DNA from: Agelaius tricolor
Lineage: Eukaryota > Chordata > Aves > Passeriformes > Icteridae
Length of the DNA: 64,000 bases
NCBI GenBank assembly: GCA_023055355.1
Contig: JALJCS010000028.1
Span: forward strand, 5,270,418 to 5,334,417
Direction: 5' to 3'
In this document: one piece after another, positions 35,601 to 50,480 of the stretch
How positions within the stretch are numbered: the stretch's first letter is position 1
Layout of the letters: each line of letters starts with the position of its first letter
Made by a program: the position numbers and the translations under genes
Notes under the pieces: generated by a model
What the model was told of the DNA's origin: nothing
Seen by the model: only the letters and a program-made list of their open reading frames with translations
Database searches by the model: none

Positions 35601-38600
35601 ACCACTGGTTTGGTGACAGAACACTGTGAAAGTCACTTTCTCCTCTACCTGAAAAACCTTTGTTACTTACGTGTTTATTTTCTGCATGTGGCTTAACATC
35701 AGCACTAATGGAAAGCTCCATAGGTTTTGGCAGCTCTTCTTGAAGCAAATTCAGCTGAAGTGGGGAGCTGCTCCTTGAACTGCTCAGCAGCAGGGCCTGG
35801 TCACACTGGCCCTCTTGCTGGTCCTCCACAGATGAGTGAGGAGAGGCTGGAAAGGGCTGATCCACAGAGCATGGTGCTACAGGTGATGGAGCACAAGGAG
35901 GGGGTGCTGGAGGTAATGTGGTGCATGGATATGAAGAGGGGGGATAAACACACTGAGGGCCAGGGAGAAACACATGTTGAGGCATCTGAGCACACATGGG
36001 GAAACCCTGAAAAAATACAGCCATAAATGTGCCTATGTTTGGGGGATAAAAGACTGGGTATGACTGTGGTCCACAGCACAGCTGTGATGAGGACATGGAC
36101 TGGGGTTGTGATGAGCGAAGGGCAAGCTGCTCTCCTCCAGAAGAGGCTGGAAAAGTAGACACTGGATTCAAATAGGCAGGAAATCCCACAGGAGGATGGA
36201 CATTCAGACTGGAGGAGCTCAGATAGGACACTTCTGAGGGAGAGAACAACTGTTTCTGATTTGTTCTCTTCTCACATGGAAGACTATTTCTATTTTTACT
36301 AGAAGAGTGGCTATCTGAGCACTGTCTCTGAGGTTTCTGGCGCTTGAATTTTCCATGTTTTCCTTTTTTACAGTTAGCTGGGCTCATCTGCTTTGAAGGG
36401 GAATCACCTGAGGAAGAAAAATACACATATTCACTGAAATGAGAGAACCAGGAAAAAAGAGGAAAAAAAAGAAAAACAGCCAGATAAATGAGTATGGCTT
36501 AGCCAGAGAGCTGACTTTCCTCTGGATAATTCTTCCAGAAACCAGTGATGGATTTGCTGACATATCTACAGTATTTTTCTTCACGTCATCAATTTTCTTA
36601 TCGATCACTTTGGCTTATCCCAATCAGATCTTTTACATTCTTTCAAGAGCAGGCAACAAACTACCTGGGATTTGCAGGCTTTATTGCAATAACTATCTGC
36701 TTTGTGAAAAGTCTAAGATAGCAAGACCCAAGACTGAGCAGACTTTCTGCATGGGCAATGCTGCTATCAAATCTTGGAAATCCAAAGGAAGCATTCTGTA
36801 AGCAGCCACAATAAGACACTGACAATTATACAAAGGAGAACCAGACTTCATGGTCAGGTTGGTCTTGTAAATCACCTAACAATTCTTTATTTCTCAAAGC
36901 TGCTGCCTACCTTGGCCATAGGAATGTCTGTTGTTACTTCCACTTCCTTGTTGAAGGTAAGTCCTAAACGGAGAGAGCAAGACCCTCTGTCTGAACTTGT
37001 CAACGTAGTTCTGCTCCTCCTTTTGAGTGTGGGCTGACAATGTCTCTTTTGTTAGCCCAACTGGCTTGAAGTCCTCAGGCAGCACTGTAAGACTCTGAGC
37101 ATTCACAGGAGGCAGCTCAATTTGTTCACTTCCAACAGCAGCATCCTCCATTGTAGTCACTTCTTTGAAGGGGGAAGAAAACAAATCACTCTCTGCTCTG
37201 CCCTTCTGGTGTCAGCTACCACAAAACCCAGAGTGTTAAACAGAAAATCTCATCTGAGCTACTGAGCAAAGGCATGGGGAAAAAACACCCTTTCAACTCA
37301 AATATAGTAAAACTAACATCAACTGAGCAAATTCCTTTGCATGGTCTGGAAAACTTCAAATTCACTTTGAAGTTAGAGGCATGTCTTTCTTCATATTTTC
37401 TTAGTAAAATAGCAGCTACATACTTTTTTTTTTTTTTGCATCTTTCTGCATTAAAATGAAGTGACATTGGCCCCACAGTAATTTTTATTTGAATATTTAT
37501 CCTCAATGGCCAAAAGCACATTGTTGTGTTTCAGGCATATACAATGAAGTTCAAGGGGAAAGGAAACAGTGTAGTCTGTTAAAACTATTTTACTAAAACA
37601 CCATAAAAAACCTCCAGGCTCGAGTTTTTCTTCACAGCACCCTGAGAAGTACTTGAATATTTCACAATTCACATTCATTGAGGATGTATCTTAAATGAAC
37701 AAAACTTTCTCACCGTGTACTTCAGGCTGGAAACATTGTGTAAATTGAAATATCAGTCAGTGTTTTGTGAGTGTGAACAGTACCTGATTCAGGGTGTGGG
37801 ACATGCACTATAGTGCTGCTGTAGCTGCACTGGCTGGTGACAGATATGACACTTGGAGCCTTGTTGGACAGGGTCAGGTCTGCCAGAGGAGCTCCCACCA
37901 TGCCTGAAGTTGTCTGGTCTTTCAGCGTCTCTTCCAGACCAGCAGATATTGGCGTGTGGGACTCAACTGCTGACAGCATAGCAGTATCTATTGGCAAATG
38001 ACAAAGTTTCTACATGGAATTCCATTCCAAGCACTGTGCTCCCAATTCATCAAGTCTCACTGGTTCAGAAATAACCAGTAACTATGCAAACTATTAAATA
38101 AGACAGTTTTATATACTAAAAAAAGTATTTACATGCCAGTGCAATGTCAGCACATACTAAATGTGGCATAAACTGAGTGAGCAACAGAAGGTTCATTTAA
38201 CAACAACAACAAACAAGAGTTCTTTTGATGCATTCAAAGACTTAACATTTTAGCTTATGTTTAACTGGGAGATCTAGGCAATTTAGGCAAATATTTACTA
38301 AATATTTACTAAAATACTGTTAGCAACACAACAGTTTGAAAAGTGGACAAACTCTGGAACACACAAAAGTGACATATAAAAAAATTCCAATCAGTTTTTG
38401 TGGTTCTAATATGATGGTCAGTACACTTTGTGTTACCTTCCAATGCCCTGACTTCCTGCTGACTTTGCTGGACTTGTTTGTCATCTTCTGAAGATGACGA
38501 TGATGTATTTGCAGAAGATTTACATTTCCTTTTCAATGCTGGAATACTGCAGCTCTCTAGATATCTGAAATGAAAGCATATCACAGGAAGCTCTCTCTAC

Positions 38601-41600
38601 TTTGGGGGGTGTTTTTCTCCATTTGGAGAGACAAACATTTGAACAATCCAAACTGGAGATCCAGAGGTTGTTAACTAGTATTTTAAATTCACTGCAGGAA
38701 GTGCTGGACACGTATCTGCTTTCCAAGGAGTATTTTAAATAAAATCTATCACTCTTTGAAGGGGGAAAAAAAAGAAAAAAGAAAGAAGATTACATTATCC
38801 ACTGGGTTAAGAAATACTGACATTTTATAAATTATATCAACTTTCTGTTTTATATGGATGTTCTCACAGTGTGTAATGAGAAGACACAGACATATTAGGA
38901 TCATCAAAATTCACTTAAATTCATATTGCACCAATGACAGATGTCAACAAATAGTTACAAACAGAATCTTAGGTCCTAAACTTTTCATTACTGTGTAATT
39001 CGGATTGGGCAATCCATCCCAATGCTCAGAGAGGCAGAAAACTTTACAAACAATCCCAAATTTATCTCACAACTCAGATGCCAGTTTAAGGCCAATGCAA
39101 ACTGCTTGGATATTTACTTTCTACCAATTAATCTTAAACTTGTATCACTAAAATTTTTCATAGTTTCATACCTGATGATACTATCAACACAATTGATCTG
39201 CTGATAGGAAGGAACATGTGGAGTCTTCTTTGGATCATCATAAAATGCATTGCCTGGTTCTGTGCCATCCCCTCTCAGAGTCTGAAGAAAACAGGAAGCA
39301 GGGTGCCTCTTCCCTGGAACAGAGAAAGCCTTTAAATATTCCTGTCAAGGGCATCTAAACACTACCCTCACACAGATATATATATTTATTTTTATATATA
39401 TATATACACACACACACACACAGAGGTAACTATTGGAATCCACATAATGATACAAGGACCTGTGGCCTATGACAGCATAGCTCCCATTATGAAGTTATTC
39501 TGCATTTTTATCTCTATGTATATGTTTTGAGGCACAGGAAGAAGAGGGAGAAAGATACCTGAAAAAAGCCAATCCCCCCCCCCCAAACATCCATTCAAAA
39601 AAGCAAACACAAAGAAAACAGCATATAAAACCCCCTGCATTTAAGTTGCAAATAAAGCCACAATTAACATTACTCTTCTTTTGATTTATACATCACAGAA
39701 TCCAACCCATTATTTAACAGTAATTCACAATTTTATATACCATGAATACACTGGCCAGAGTCCTATTAATATTGACAGTACAGTCCTCTAGGACAACACC
39801 AGCAGTTAACTTTACCAGAGAGTATCACAGAGCAGAATGCTTTAATACAGATGCCTTTGATATTTGAGGGAACATCCAGGTTTCTCCATACATTTGTGCT
39901 ACATACAAACTGCAAATTATGTGCATTAATATAACATTAAGCCTCAGTAACTAAATCCCTGCTTCAGTGGGAAATAGGGCCATATTGTCCAGCCCATGAT
40001 CATTTCTAGGAGCTCACATATGAGTAACCAAGGGAGCTTCTACACTACTTGCTACAAGCACATGTGCATTTTCACTAGAAAATATTAAAGTATAAAAAAG
40101 AAGTTTGTTAACCTAGAAAGAGACAGATATGTTCCTCCACATTTCAAGGAGGAGTTAAAAAGTTATTGCATCTGCTGAGGTTATTTTTAGAGATGTGTTG
40201 GGGGGAGGGTGGGGAGCTTATGTCTGGGTTTTAAACAAAACAAACCTCATGTCTAAGCCATGCTAAAAAAGGCTATCTAAAGTTCTCCAGCATAACATCA
40301 GGTAGCCAAACTCATGGCTGCAGATCTACAGGAGTTCATGTTACCTTAAGCACCATAACTACATTAACTTACCTCCCAAAACTTCTGAGCTCACAGCCTG
40401 TTCATTTGCATTCTGTGGCTTGCTCCTCGATGCAATGTACAGCTGCTGCCCCAGGTTCTTTATTCTGTTGACATCTGCACAAACTTGTTGCAATGTCATC
40501 TTGAGACACACAAAAAATGCAAAGTCAGAATAAAATGAGCACAAAGAGGCCACAGGAGCTGACTTGGGTATTTGTATTCTTCAAATTGAAAGGGAGCAGA
40601 CTATCAACCTAAGCCTGGTATCTATTGGTATTTGTAAGCTTAATTAATCCAATTATCATGGTTAATTTAAGCAAATTAACTATGATAAAGCTCAAACAGC
40701 CTCAGCATTTGAATGTTTTAATACCCATGCCAAGCACTGAACGTGAGAATAAGCTGATGACTTATTCATCAGGAGCCTCACAAGGAAATAAGGTATTTGC
40801 AATGCTTGTTTTAGGACAGCACTACTTCCACTCTTCCACAGCAGTGAGCAAAATTAAGAGCAAAACCCAAAAGCCAGCACTCTGTAATTAACCAATTTAG
40901 CCTGAACATGGCTTTATTCTTCCCATGTCAGTAAAATTCATGATGAGAATTTTACATGTACACAGTAAACATTTTAATTTTTACAGGTGTAGTTTCACTA
41001 TTCTGCAGGCAGTGACACATTTAGACTTACTGGTTCCTGTGTTTCCTCTGCACAGTTCCCATTGGAGTCACTTGAAGATGCTATGCTGATGTAGTGCTCA
41101 TAAGAACCACTGCTTCCAAGGCTTCCATAACCACTGGAAACATTGCTGTGAACTGGCTGTATGAGAGGAAAAAAAATTTAAAAATCATCCTCTGAGAGAA
41201 CAAAGTGAAGGAAACAACATACTTTGCAACACAGAACTTCAAATAAACAAAGACAATCAAGTGAAAAGTCAGTATTCTGTCTGGGCTCTACCACTTGCTT
41301 ATGAAGAATTCTCTACCATGCTTCAAACTGTTTCAAGATGCAGATTTAACTTTCAACATAAAGACTTGGCAAAAAAGTCAAACTGATTTTTTTTTTTGTA
41401 ATGAGGTGGACCTGTATTTATGTAGAAATTTCCTTTCAGACCTCTTAAAAGACCATCCTCAAAACAGCCCACTAATCAGACTCAAGTTTCTTTAGCCTTC
41501 ACTTAAAAGGTCAGCCTGTGTTCTGAAATTCTTTTGCCTTCTTTACCTGCAGAAGCAGTTTGTAAATTTGTCCTTGCAATTCTCTTATCTCTTTCTCCAC

Positions 41601-44600
41601 GCTGCTGGTTTCTTTACTTCTTGGGGCAAAGACATCTTCATTCAGAGGGCTTCTGGAGAGAGCCAACAGCATTTCACTGTTCATTTTCATTTGATGAAGA
41701 AAAGATAGCTACAAACACTTAGAACAGATTCTTAATTGATTTTTGATTATTTTGACTGTTCTGCTGAGTCAACACAGAGGAATGTCATCTGTCCCCAGAG
41801 CTGCTCTGAGCAGGGAAGCTCCAAGGAAGCCAATACAGCAGCAGAAACACCAGTTAAAGCTGACATCACCCCTCTGTCTCCTTCACTCAGAAGGCAAACT
41901 CATACCCTGTAAAATCTTGTATAAAAGATCACTTTGCAAAGTCAGAAGGCCATTCACAAAAGCCATTTTCTCTAAGAGAAATCAGGTAAGAAGGCAGACA
42001 ATCACATTTTCAAATTTCCTGAAAACTTAGGAGAAACATCAGAAAAAATAACTCGTATGTTCAATACTAAATGCATTTTAAAAAGATATTGCTTGGTAAA
42101 TATTTAAATGCTGTATCAAGTAAATATGCCAAAAGGCGGCCAATTATTGGGTTTTTCTGGCGAGCATGAATTAATTTTCGATAATTATTTGTTAAAGTGA
42201 TTAATTTTATGCTGCTTTTTAGCTTTGACTCATCTAAAACTGGCACTTTAATTTGGACATCAACTATATGCAAAAACCTGCTAAAATAAAAAGGTAGCTT
42301 TGCCTTTGACTTCAAAGTAATTCACTTATTTTCACACTTAAACAAGACTAATGCTGTTCTAAAGGAATGGTGTGAAGACAGATGCAAGGCTGTTGTCACA
42401 TCAGCAAGAGCAAATTATGTCCCTAGTTCAGTACTTAGACTGTTCTATTTTGCAGAGTAATCAATGAAAAGTTCTTTATTTGATCAATTCCACAACTGAC
42501 TTACGTGCGGACTTTGTGGCGGCCAATGATGAACACAACTTTCCTGCTCCAAGGATTCACAAAACTGGACCAGCTGGTGTCCAGTATGACATAATCCCCA
42601 TTTTGAGTACAAAATCTAATAGGTAAATGCTCAAAAGGGGGCTGGCCAGCAAATTTCAGTACTGGAAGAAAAACATAATCAAGAAAGAAGGTTTAGCTTA
42701 CATTGTGACAGTAGTGCAAGCACAAACATGACTGGGGTTCTTAGAATTTTGGGATTGAATTCACTTTGATCTCAAACTGACTGCATGAGTTAATTAGTTA
42801 ATTTTTATCTAGATGGCAAATCAGTCACATGTCAAGCAACATGATAAAGGAATGACAAAGAATCATAAAACCAACAGAAATTCCTCTAAAAGCAGCTCTT
42901 ACTTTTCCGGTGAATAGTGATCATCAAGGGACGATCTTCCGGGTGCAAATACATCAGTATGGATGTTCCAATTAAATCCTGAGGTAAGTAACCCAACAAA
43001 GGCACTGCTCTGAAAGCCAGACATGATCACAGGTTATAAGAACATTTTGACTATTCCCATCCTTAACCCTTTGCTGATCAGTGAAGTGCCCATGCACAAT
43101 CTACAGTGAAATCAACTAAAGCAACAGAACATTTCCCAACCCATCCCATAATCCTGCACTGTAATACTGACACATAAATACCAATGACAAACATTTCTGT
43201 GCCTGGAGATTTAACAGATATTCACATTTGCAGGCAGTTTTGTTTACATGCAATGGGAAAAGAAATGTACCTTGAAGACAATGGGTCATAGGCACATTAT
43301 CAGTAATTATGCTCATTTTCCACTGTTGATGCTACCACAGCTCCCTATTGCCCTGGATAAGGAAAAGTGATTGCAGTTCTGTTTAATATGTGTTCTAAAC
43401 TAACAAAAGAGATTACATCTGTGGAGTGTGAAATGCTTTCCATGAGTGGACTAACACAAAAGTGTTGGGTTTCATTACATATTGCCAGCTGCACAGTACA
43501 ACTACTTTACTTGGGTCTCCAGCTGCATCACTTAATTATTTTTTCTACCTCTCCATAAATACCTCACAGGTCTTAAAAACTCAAATCTCTCACCTGTCAT
43601 CTATGTCCAGAAAAACACATCCAGGGGTGTGTGTGGTGGTGAATATTCTTTTATCCATAGGAATTCGAGGAGCTAATAGAAACAAAATATGCACTAAGAC
43701 AGAAAACTTGGGCATTTACTGGTTCCTAAACTTTATAATTGTTTGCTGCTTTCTAACCAGTAACTCATAGAAACATTACATATTTTTAGGTACTACAGAC
43801 TTCTCCCAAAAATAAAAATAACAAGTAGAAGTGAAATGCTTTGGAGCCTGGCAAAGGCAGCACAGATATTCTGGATTTGCATGCATGCACACACAAGCTA
43901 CAACTTACACAGGTGAGACTACCCAAGCACAGGCTCTAAACAAAGGAAAAAGACTTTCATACACTGCATTTTTCTGTTAGTTTGGATATTTTTCCTACTG
44001 GAAGCTCCTGACTTGCCTTCATATCCAGAGTGGATTTTCTCAGCCAAAGCCAAGCAGCAGGACTCTGCATCCACATGGACAGAAGTGCACACGTGCACCA
44101 AGTATGGGGTGATTCTGAAGGGGTAACAACGTGCTTCTTGTTCTTGATCCTTCCCACCCCTGAGGAAAAGCAAAAGGGATTAACACCATGCTTTCAAGGC
44201 TCTCATACTGTGTGCCAGGGTTAGAGCCCTGCCCAGAGAAGTTATGCTGAGCACAAACCCAAATAATCAGCTCCTGTGCACACTCCTTTGAGATCCAAGG
44301 GCAACACACTCAGCAACACTGAAGTTAAGTAGATGTTTTGTCTCCAACACTTACATTTGGAGACTGTTTAGAAATATTCCTATTCTAATGGTTAAAGATT
44401 ACCTTTTAATTCCCAGGTCTATCTACAAAACCCACTCATTCAGTTTTGTGCTCTCCTTCAAGCTAAACAGTTCTTTTTCTGCTTGTTGTTTATTCTGTAC
44501 CATTTTTAGGAAAAAAGAAATTCAACGATCTGTCTCCTTCAAGGTTAGTTTCCATAAAGCTATGTAAGAAAGATGCTCCAGACTTGGTGCATTGTTGTTC

Positions 44601-47600
44601 TTTGATATCTTCCATAAGAATTTGTCTTCCTAGAATGTTTTTGAACTGCAGCAACACACAACATTCTTGATGACATCTTGACCACAGCTTTGCAACAGCT
44701 GTGGTAACAATTTGCACTTTCTATTGCAAGTGCTTTTCCACCTGTTATAATTTCAATATTGTACCCAGCTCTTACAGAAAGAACTGAGTTACATTTTTGA
44801 AGATTATCATTTACACTGAAAGTTACTTTCTTATTGCACACTTAGTTTTCTAAAATGTTTCTAGAGAGAAGCAAGTAAAGTGAGTGTCATAAAAACTACT
44901 TCTGACACTTCTGTCTTTGGGAAAACAAAAGATACAAATGGAAATTGGATACAGCAGAAGTCTAACTCATAAAAAACCATTTTCTCACTTAAGCCTAGAG
45001 TGTGTGCTTGTGAAAAAATATTTTTACTCATAAAGCCAACATAATCAAAAAGATCTGTTACATAAGGGAAGCAGAGACAGATGTTGTACAAAATCATGGA
45101 GAAAAACTGTTATAAAATGTTTATATATCCAAGGAACAGCTCCCTAACAATGCTATCTGTCCTGCTATATTCATTTCAGGTACCCTTACACAATTCAAGA
45201 GACAAAGGTGGTTTAAGAGCTAATGTTGTTGAAACACATGAATGAATCAATGATCAACTGAAAGATGGAGTAAGTGTCCTATCTGCTCAGAAGCAAACAG
45301 TTCTTACTGAAATCCAGAGATCACCTGAGTCTGGGACAGAACTGCACTGAAGATTGAAAGCCAATCTCAATTTTTTCCCTCTTTTAGCTCTAAGATTAGT
45401 CAGGTACTAAGCAACAAACAGCATTCACAGCAAGTCAGGCTTCACAAGCCTCAGGAGTCAGGCTTCACAGTGGGACTTAGGTGACTTGAGTTTCCATTAA
45501 GGCTTCTGCCCCAATCTCTCAGCAATCTTAATCTCAAAACACTTTTTGCCTCCACTCTCAAACAGTAAAAGGGGGGGTGTGGGGGCAGCAATTTTTCACA
45601 AGACCATTCTCCTGGATGGCAGTACTTAAGGAAACCAATAGGTCCAGGAGAAAAATGTATAAACAGTTTTCCTTCTGTCCCAGTGCAGGTTTATGCATCA
45701 CTCTGGGCAAGATGGTCAAAATGTTCTACTGGATAGCAACATTAATCACAGAAAGCCCATTTTGTAATGGAGTTTCATGAGCTCACACTGGTCAGCTGTA
45801 ACAATAGAACAGTTTCTGCTAGTACTGTACCCCTTGTCAGCCTTCACAAAAATAAAACTGTAACAATAAACTCACCTGATCCTGCAGAAAAAGGATTTCA
45901 CCTGGGCATATTCATATGGAGAAGCTAATAAGATGAACACATTGGAAGTATCAGTTAATACCCTTAAAAAGGTCACACCTCTCAGAACTATGTTAAACTC
46001 TGCATTCTCCTGACTTTTTGAGCAACACTGAAGTTTCACAACCTACTCTTTATTAGCTACTGAATTGTCTGTTCAACAGTCTACTCCCACCTCAAATGTT
46101 ATCTCTCCTTTCTCTAAGAGTGAGAGTCCACTCACTCTTAGAGAAATCACTGACCTGGAATTAAATTCACAGGAAATGTATATATAAAAAAAAAAAAAAA
46201 AAAGGAAACAAACAAATCAACCAACCAATCAACACACCAAAAAAACTTTCTGCAGTGCATCACTGGGAAAAGGAAAGGTGCTCTCTCCTGGCTTTATGAG
46301 CCAAGTACCAAAACTATATACAGGCAAGAAAGCCACAACTCCACTGGGGTGCCACTGCTCTGCTGGGTAGGCACATCACTGGCATCCAAGTTGTGGAATC
46401 CCTGGCATTCAAAACCTCCAGATGTCTCAGATCCTTTGATACCAAGGACTTTGGACTTCTCAGAACTGATGCCAGAACAGTCCCATGTCAAGGTGGGCCA
46501 AAGACACAGCCTTGGCTTGCAAGCTACATTTGAACTGCTCACAAATAACACAGGACTCAAAAGTCTCAGTTTAGACACATCCAGCACTAAATAGCAAATC
46601 AGCTTAAAACTTGGGTTTGATGAGCTGTGAGTGGACCATAAACACAAAGCACCTAAGCAACCATGAAGTGTAGATTAAACAACTTTAAGCTCACAATCAG
46701 ACTTATTTTCTTTTCAAAAATCAGCAGTATTTGGAATGAGTAAGATGATACATGAAACAATGCAGTATGTGCCTTTTATTTACCCCAAGTAAGAGTTAAG
46801 TCTTCATGAGATTAGCTAGGACTGGTCCCACAGCCACTCCATTTCTCAAAGTGAAAAGGAACAAATGAGGCTGATGCACATTGGTAGCATAAGCATCTAA
46901 AATAACTACTCTGCCCTCATTCTGCAAAGACAGGAAGACACACAGAGCATTTACAAGCATTGCCATGTCCCACCTGTTTGACTTTCCATGTTCCAAAGGG
47001 GCAGGTGAGACTGGTCAGTGTGAGTGTAGAACACACTCACATCCTGAGGGACAAGCAGCTCCACAAACCGGGAGGAGTCCAACACTTTCTTCTTACAGTT
47101 CAGAATAGAGGCTGCCTGCTCAGAAATGTGCACTATGCGTCCAGACAGCAAAGAAAATACAGCCACAAACGTGTCCTGGAAAACAAACATTAAAGGCAAT
47201 CATTGCCTGAAACACAGCAGTGAAAATGTAAGGATAAAAAGGAAAACAACCCCAAAACAAACAAACCTACCAAGCCCAAAGCACCACACACCACAACCCA
47301 AAGGTTCAAAGCTTTGTTGGGTAGTGTGTGATCCACTAAACTCTCCAGTGCTGCAGCAGTGTACTCAAGATTTACAAATGCTAATAAGACTGCATTAGTC
47401 TCCTCAAAACAGATTAATGCTTGTCTTTGCTCTGAATGACTGCTTATCACTTCACACACTCCTCCACAAATTTCAGAGGATTCACCACAATTCCACACAC
47501 AAAAACATTCTGAGAGCTTTCCAATATTTTTTTGTATTTTTGATACATCATCCAACAGTACTGAATTTCAAGAAACACTTCTTTGTAAAGCAGAGTCAGA

Positions 47601-50076
47601 AAGCATAACATCTATTGCAAAACATGAAAAAAATTAAATGCAGAGTACAAATAGAAACAAAAAGTCCCTCAGAAATATGAATCTGATTGGTTTTAAATCC
47701 TTCTCTGTCTCAAGAGATTACTCTGCTGTAAATGAATTCTCAAACAGCTATTTGTTGCTTTTGGCCAAAAAAAAAAAAAATTAGTATTTCTGCACTCACT
47801 ATTGTGGGGTACTGACACAGCAGAGATAAGATGTAATCTTGATTTATCTCAAAAAACTTGAAGGTCTGTCTGGCTAAAATTTAAAGGCCTTTCAATTTTA
47901 CACATTCTATTCCTACAGAACAATGTTAGGAGACTATATTTAGTGAAATTGAATGAACTCCTTGAGTGTGCCTGAATTCTTACAGTGTTTTTTGGAGTGT
48001 GTTCAGATGCAACTGCCACCAACTCTTCTATGCTGTATGTCACCACATCTGCCTGAAACACTCTTCGGTCATTCAGAGCCTGGAAAAAGTCATTGTTTGC
48101 TAATTGGAAAAAAAAAAAAAACAAACAGAAAAAGCAAAACAAACACAAGGAAGTCAGTAAGGAGACTACTTTGAAAATATTTCTTACAGCCCTTGTACTT
48201 TTGTCATCTTTTTGGTGAAGTCCAAGGTGGGATGAGAAGGTCTGTGTAGTGACAAAGGGAAAAGGAATACTGATTATACTACTGGAGTAACCTCATTTTG
48301 TTACAGAATACAAGCATGAAGAAGCAGTACAATTTTAGCTACTTAGTTCTGTGGGAAAACACAAACTAACCAATAACTTTTCAAAGTAGGATGGGAATAT
48401 CACTTTCTTAATATACATAAAAAGTTACTATTAGGCACCTCTTAGCTATGGGACTCTGAAGAAAAGAGAAGCAGTAGAGGGTATCTCAACAGAAGAGATA
48501 ACACTGTTGCTTAACAAAAAAAAACTGGCAACAAAGCCACAGTGCTTCAGAAAGTCACCTGTTTGCAGGATAACCGGAATGCATTCTTTTAATCCTACTT
48601 GTTGCCAGACACATCTATGCAAACCATGCTGCTGTCATCCAGGTTTTCTCCACACGTACCTTGGACCTGCTGGACACACTGCAAGGCGTAGTTGAGAGCA
48701 CTGATGGTGCTGGGTTTGTTAGAACTCCTTTTCTCCTCAGGCAAACACCTTTTCATTTCTTGGATCATCATCATCATATCTCTGTGAGACTGGCTCCAAT
48801 TCAGCTGCTCGCTGTGAAACACAGGTTAAACTTCACCAGAGAACTCTGGTGTCGATTTTTTTACTACTACCCAATTAAAATTACTCTCTAAATCAACATT
48901 TTATGGGAATGGCTGCAGAGTCATGTAACATCCAGGAATGTCCTAATGCTCATTCACTAAATTTTCTGCTATATCTTTCTCACTTCCTTGCAATTGAAGT
49001 TTTTCTCCTCTACCTTCCTCTTTCCCAACTCCAGTGTCATGGATGGCAAAGTCACATTGAAACCACTCAGCTTGCTAAGATGCCTAGCAACTAAAAAGAA
49101 GATGATGTTTACTCTGGATTTTCTAAATAACACAGGTATTAAAATAATTAATAAATGCTGATTCTTGATCTCTCTAAGGTTTTTGAGCCTTGAAGGCTGT
49201 CCCTGGTTATAAGCATCTCAAGGAACCATGAGGTCCTCAAAATACACCTGATGCAAAGATTTCATGCCTCGTGACTTCAGAGTCTTCGTCATACTTTGTA
49301 ACTGTTGACTTCAACAGCTGCAGAACGGTTAACAGATAAAATCTCCCTCTCCTTACATTCACTTATTTCACGGACTAAAAGACAAGCAGTCAATATCCTC
49401 AAACCACAGATTCTAATCCTACAGATGAGATACGAACCCCATTTTTTTAGTAACTCATTTCCAGTAGACAGTATCATTAGTACCGTACTCTTACTATAGA
49501 AATCATTACATAAGTGAGTATTGCGTGGTAACTTCACAAGCCTGTCCAACGCTGCATACATTAGAGCTCTTTAACTCTTTTTTAGATTAAAAAAATTAAT
49601 TACTGAATTTCCGAACTCTCACGAAAAATGTTATTTCAGTAATAACAGTAATTCTGTTTTGGTACTGCTAAACAGACTTTAGCTGAAGTACACATCCAAG
49701 CTCCCCGAGGGTCGCTGACGGCTTAGCCGCTCCCAGGAGGCGGCACAGCTCACCGGAGCCCGAGCAGCTCCCGCTCACCGCACCTGCCCACGGCCCGTGA
49801 CCGCCGAGCCCCGCAGCCACCGGGCCCGAGCAGCGGCCGGCCCCCGCTCCGCACGCCGAGCACCCACCCCCGCTCGCTGCCCGGGTACCTGTTGGTTTTC
49901 TTGCTGCCGGACTCGGGGCTGTGCAGCTCGGTCCCGCCGGGGCCGCTTCCCGCGCACGCCGCGCACCGAGCGCCCGCACCCCCCCCGGGCGCCGCCGCCG
50001 CCTCCCGGCCGGCCCCAGCCCAGGCTCGGGCCGCGCCGTGCTCCGCGCTGCCGCCTCGGCGCTCGCTCGCGTCCAT
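32613..50076 (-). CDS. PER3: PER3, period circadian regulator 3, 21 coding exons, 1191 aa
   Basis: Minus-strand exons: 50076..49889, 48811..48660, 48099..47984, 47175..46974, 45924..45876, 44159..44017, 43672..43594, 43009..42903, 42661..42505, 41652..41547, 41156..41031, 40499..40373, 39313..39172, 38564..38437, 37987..37784, 37162..36911, 36407..35671, 34567..34402, 33840..33660, 33026..32876, 32675..32613. The sum is 3576 bp. PAS-A spans about residues 120-280 ([20 protein letters not shown]); PAS-B about 310-398 ([21 protein letters not shown]). A CK1-type phosphodegron, [12 protein letters not shown], is at 440-451; [11 protein letters not shown] is in exon 17; and a CRY-binding helix region ([19 protein letters not shown]) is at 1121-1171. 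PER3 is a nuclear/cytoplasmic partner of CRY that represses CLOCK-BMAL1. The start ATG has G at -3 and G at +4. Exon 6 uses a GC donor. The last exon is tentative; the other 20 are firm. Confidence 0.95.
34575..35660. other. PER3 intron 17 with an uninterpreted GC-richer segment
   Basis: At 34820-35231 all three plus-strand frames stay open for 88-125 codons, and the composition is richer in C and codon-like triplets than the neighbouring intron. I do not recognise any of the products, there is no poly(A) tail or flanking duplication, and PER3 itself reads on minus. It may be chance or an old retrocopy fragment. Confidence 0.3.
39374..39421. repeat. TA/CA microsatellite in PER3 intron 13
   Basis: An AT dinucleotide run passes through TTTATTTTTATATATATATA into a CA run. 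It is an ordinary intronic microsatellite. Confidence 0.9.
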
Positions 50077-50432
50077 CGCGGATCCGCTGAGCGCCACAGC
50101 ACGGGGGGCATCGGCTGCCGCGGCACCGGGGCACGGCCGGACCCTCGGCCTGCGCTGCAGGCAGAGCACGCGCCGCCTCACGGGACGGTGGGAGGAGCGG
50201 CGCCCCCCCCGCCGCTCCCCACCGAGCCGAGTGGGCACCGGGGCCGGCTCCGCGCTCCCGCGCTGCTCCCCGCCGCGCGCCCCCTCAGCTCGCAGCTGCC
50301 CAGCGCCAGAGGGCCCGGCGGGCCTCCGCTTCGCCTTCCCGCCCCTCCGAGGCCGCGCCTCTCCCGCCGACCCCGGGCTGCGCCCGCTCCGGGCCGGGAG
50401 CGCCCTGAGGGGCCGCGCCCCCGCCCCGCGCC

Positions 50433-50442
50433 GTTACGTAAC
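50433..50442. promoter_or_regulatory. PER3: D-box / E4BP4 site in the PER3 promoter
   Basis: GTTACGTAAC is a perfect palindrome matching the PAR-bZIP/NFIL3 consensus, about 360 bp upstream of the PER3 ATG. D-boxes bound by DBP/TEF/HLF and NFIL3 drive evening-phase Per transcription in vertebrates. Confidence 0.7.
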
Positions 50443-50480
50443 GCGGCGCACGCGGCGGCCCCGCTCCCACACACCCGCGC

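Noticed and set aside
43981..44017. GT donor 25 bases after the GC donor in PER3 exon 6
   Set aside because: It is in phase but weak (CCA/GTAGGA) and would add residues absent from other PER3 proteins; the GC donor reproduces the conserved join.
49750..50238. Longer N-terminal extension of PER3 in the same frame
   Set aside because: The upstream start would be GTG, not ATG. The ATG at 50076 has a good context (G at -3 and +4), and a spliced product of normal PER3 length follows.
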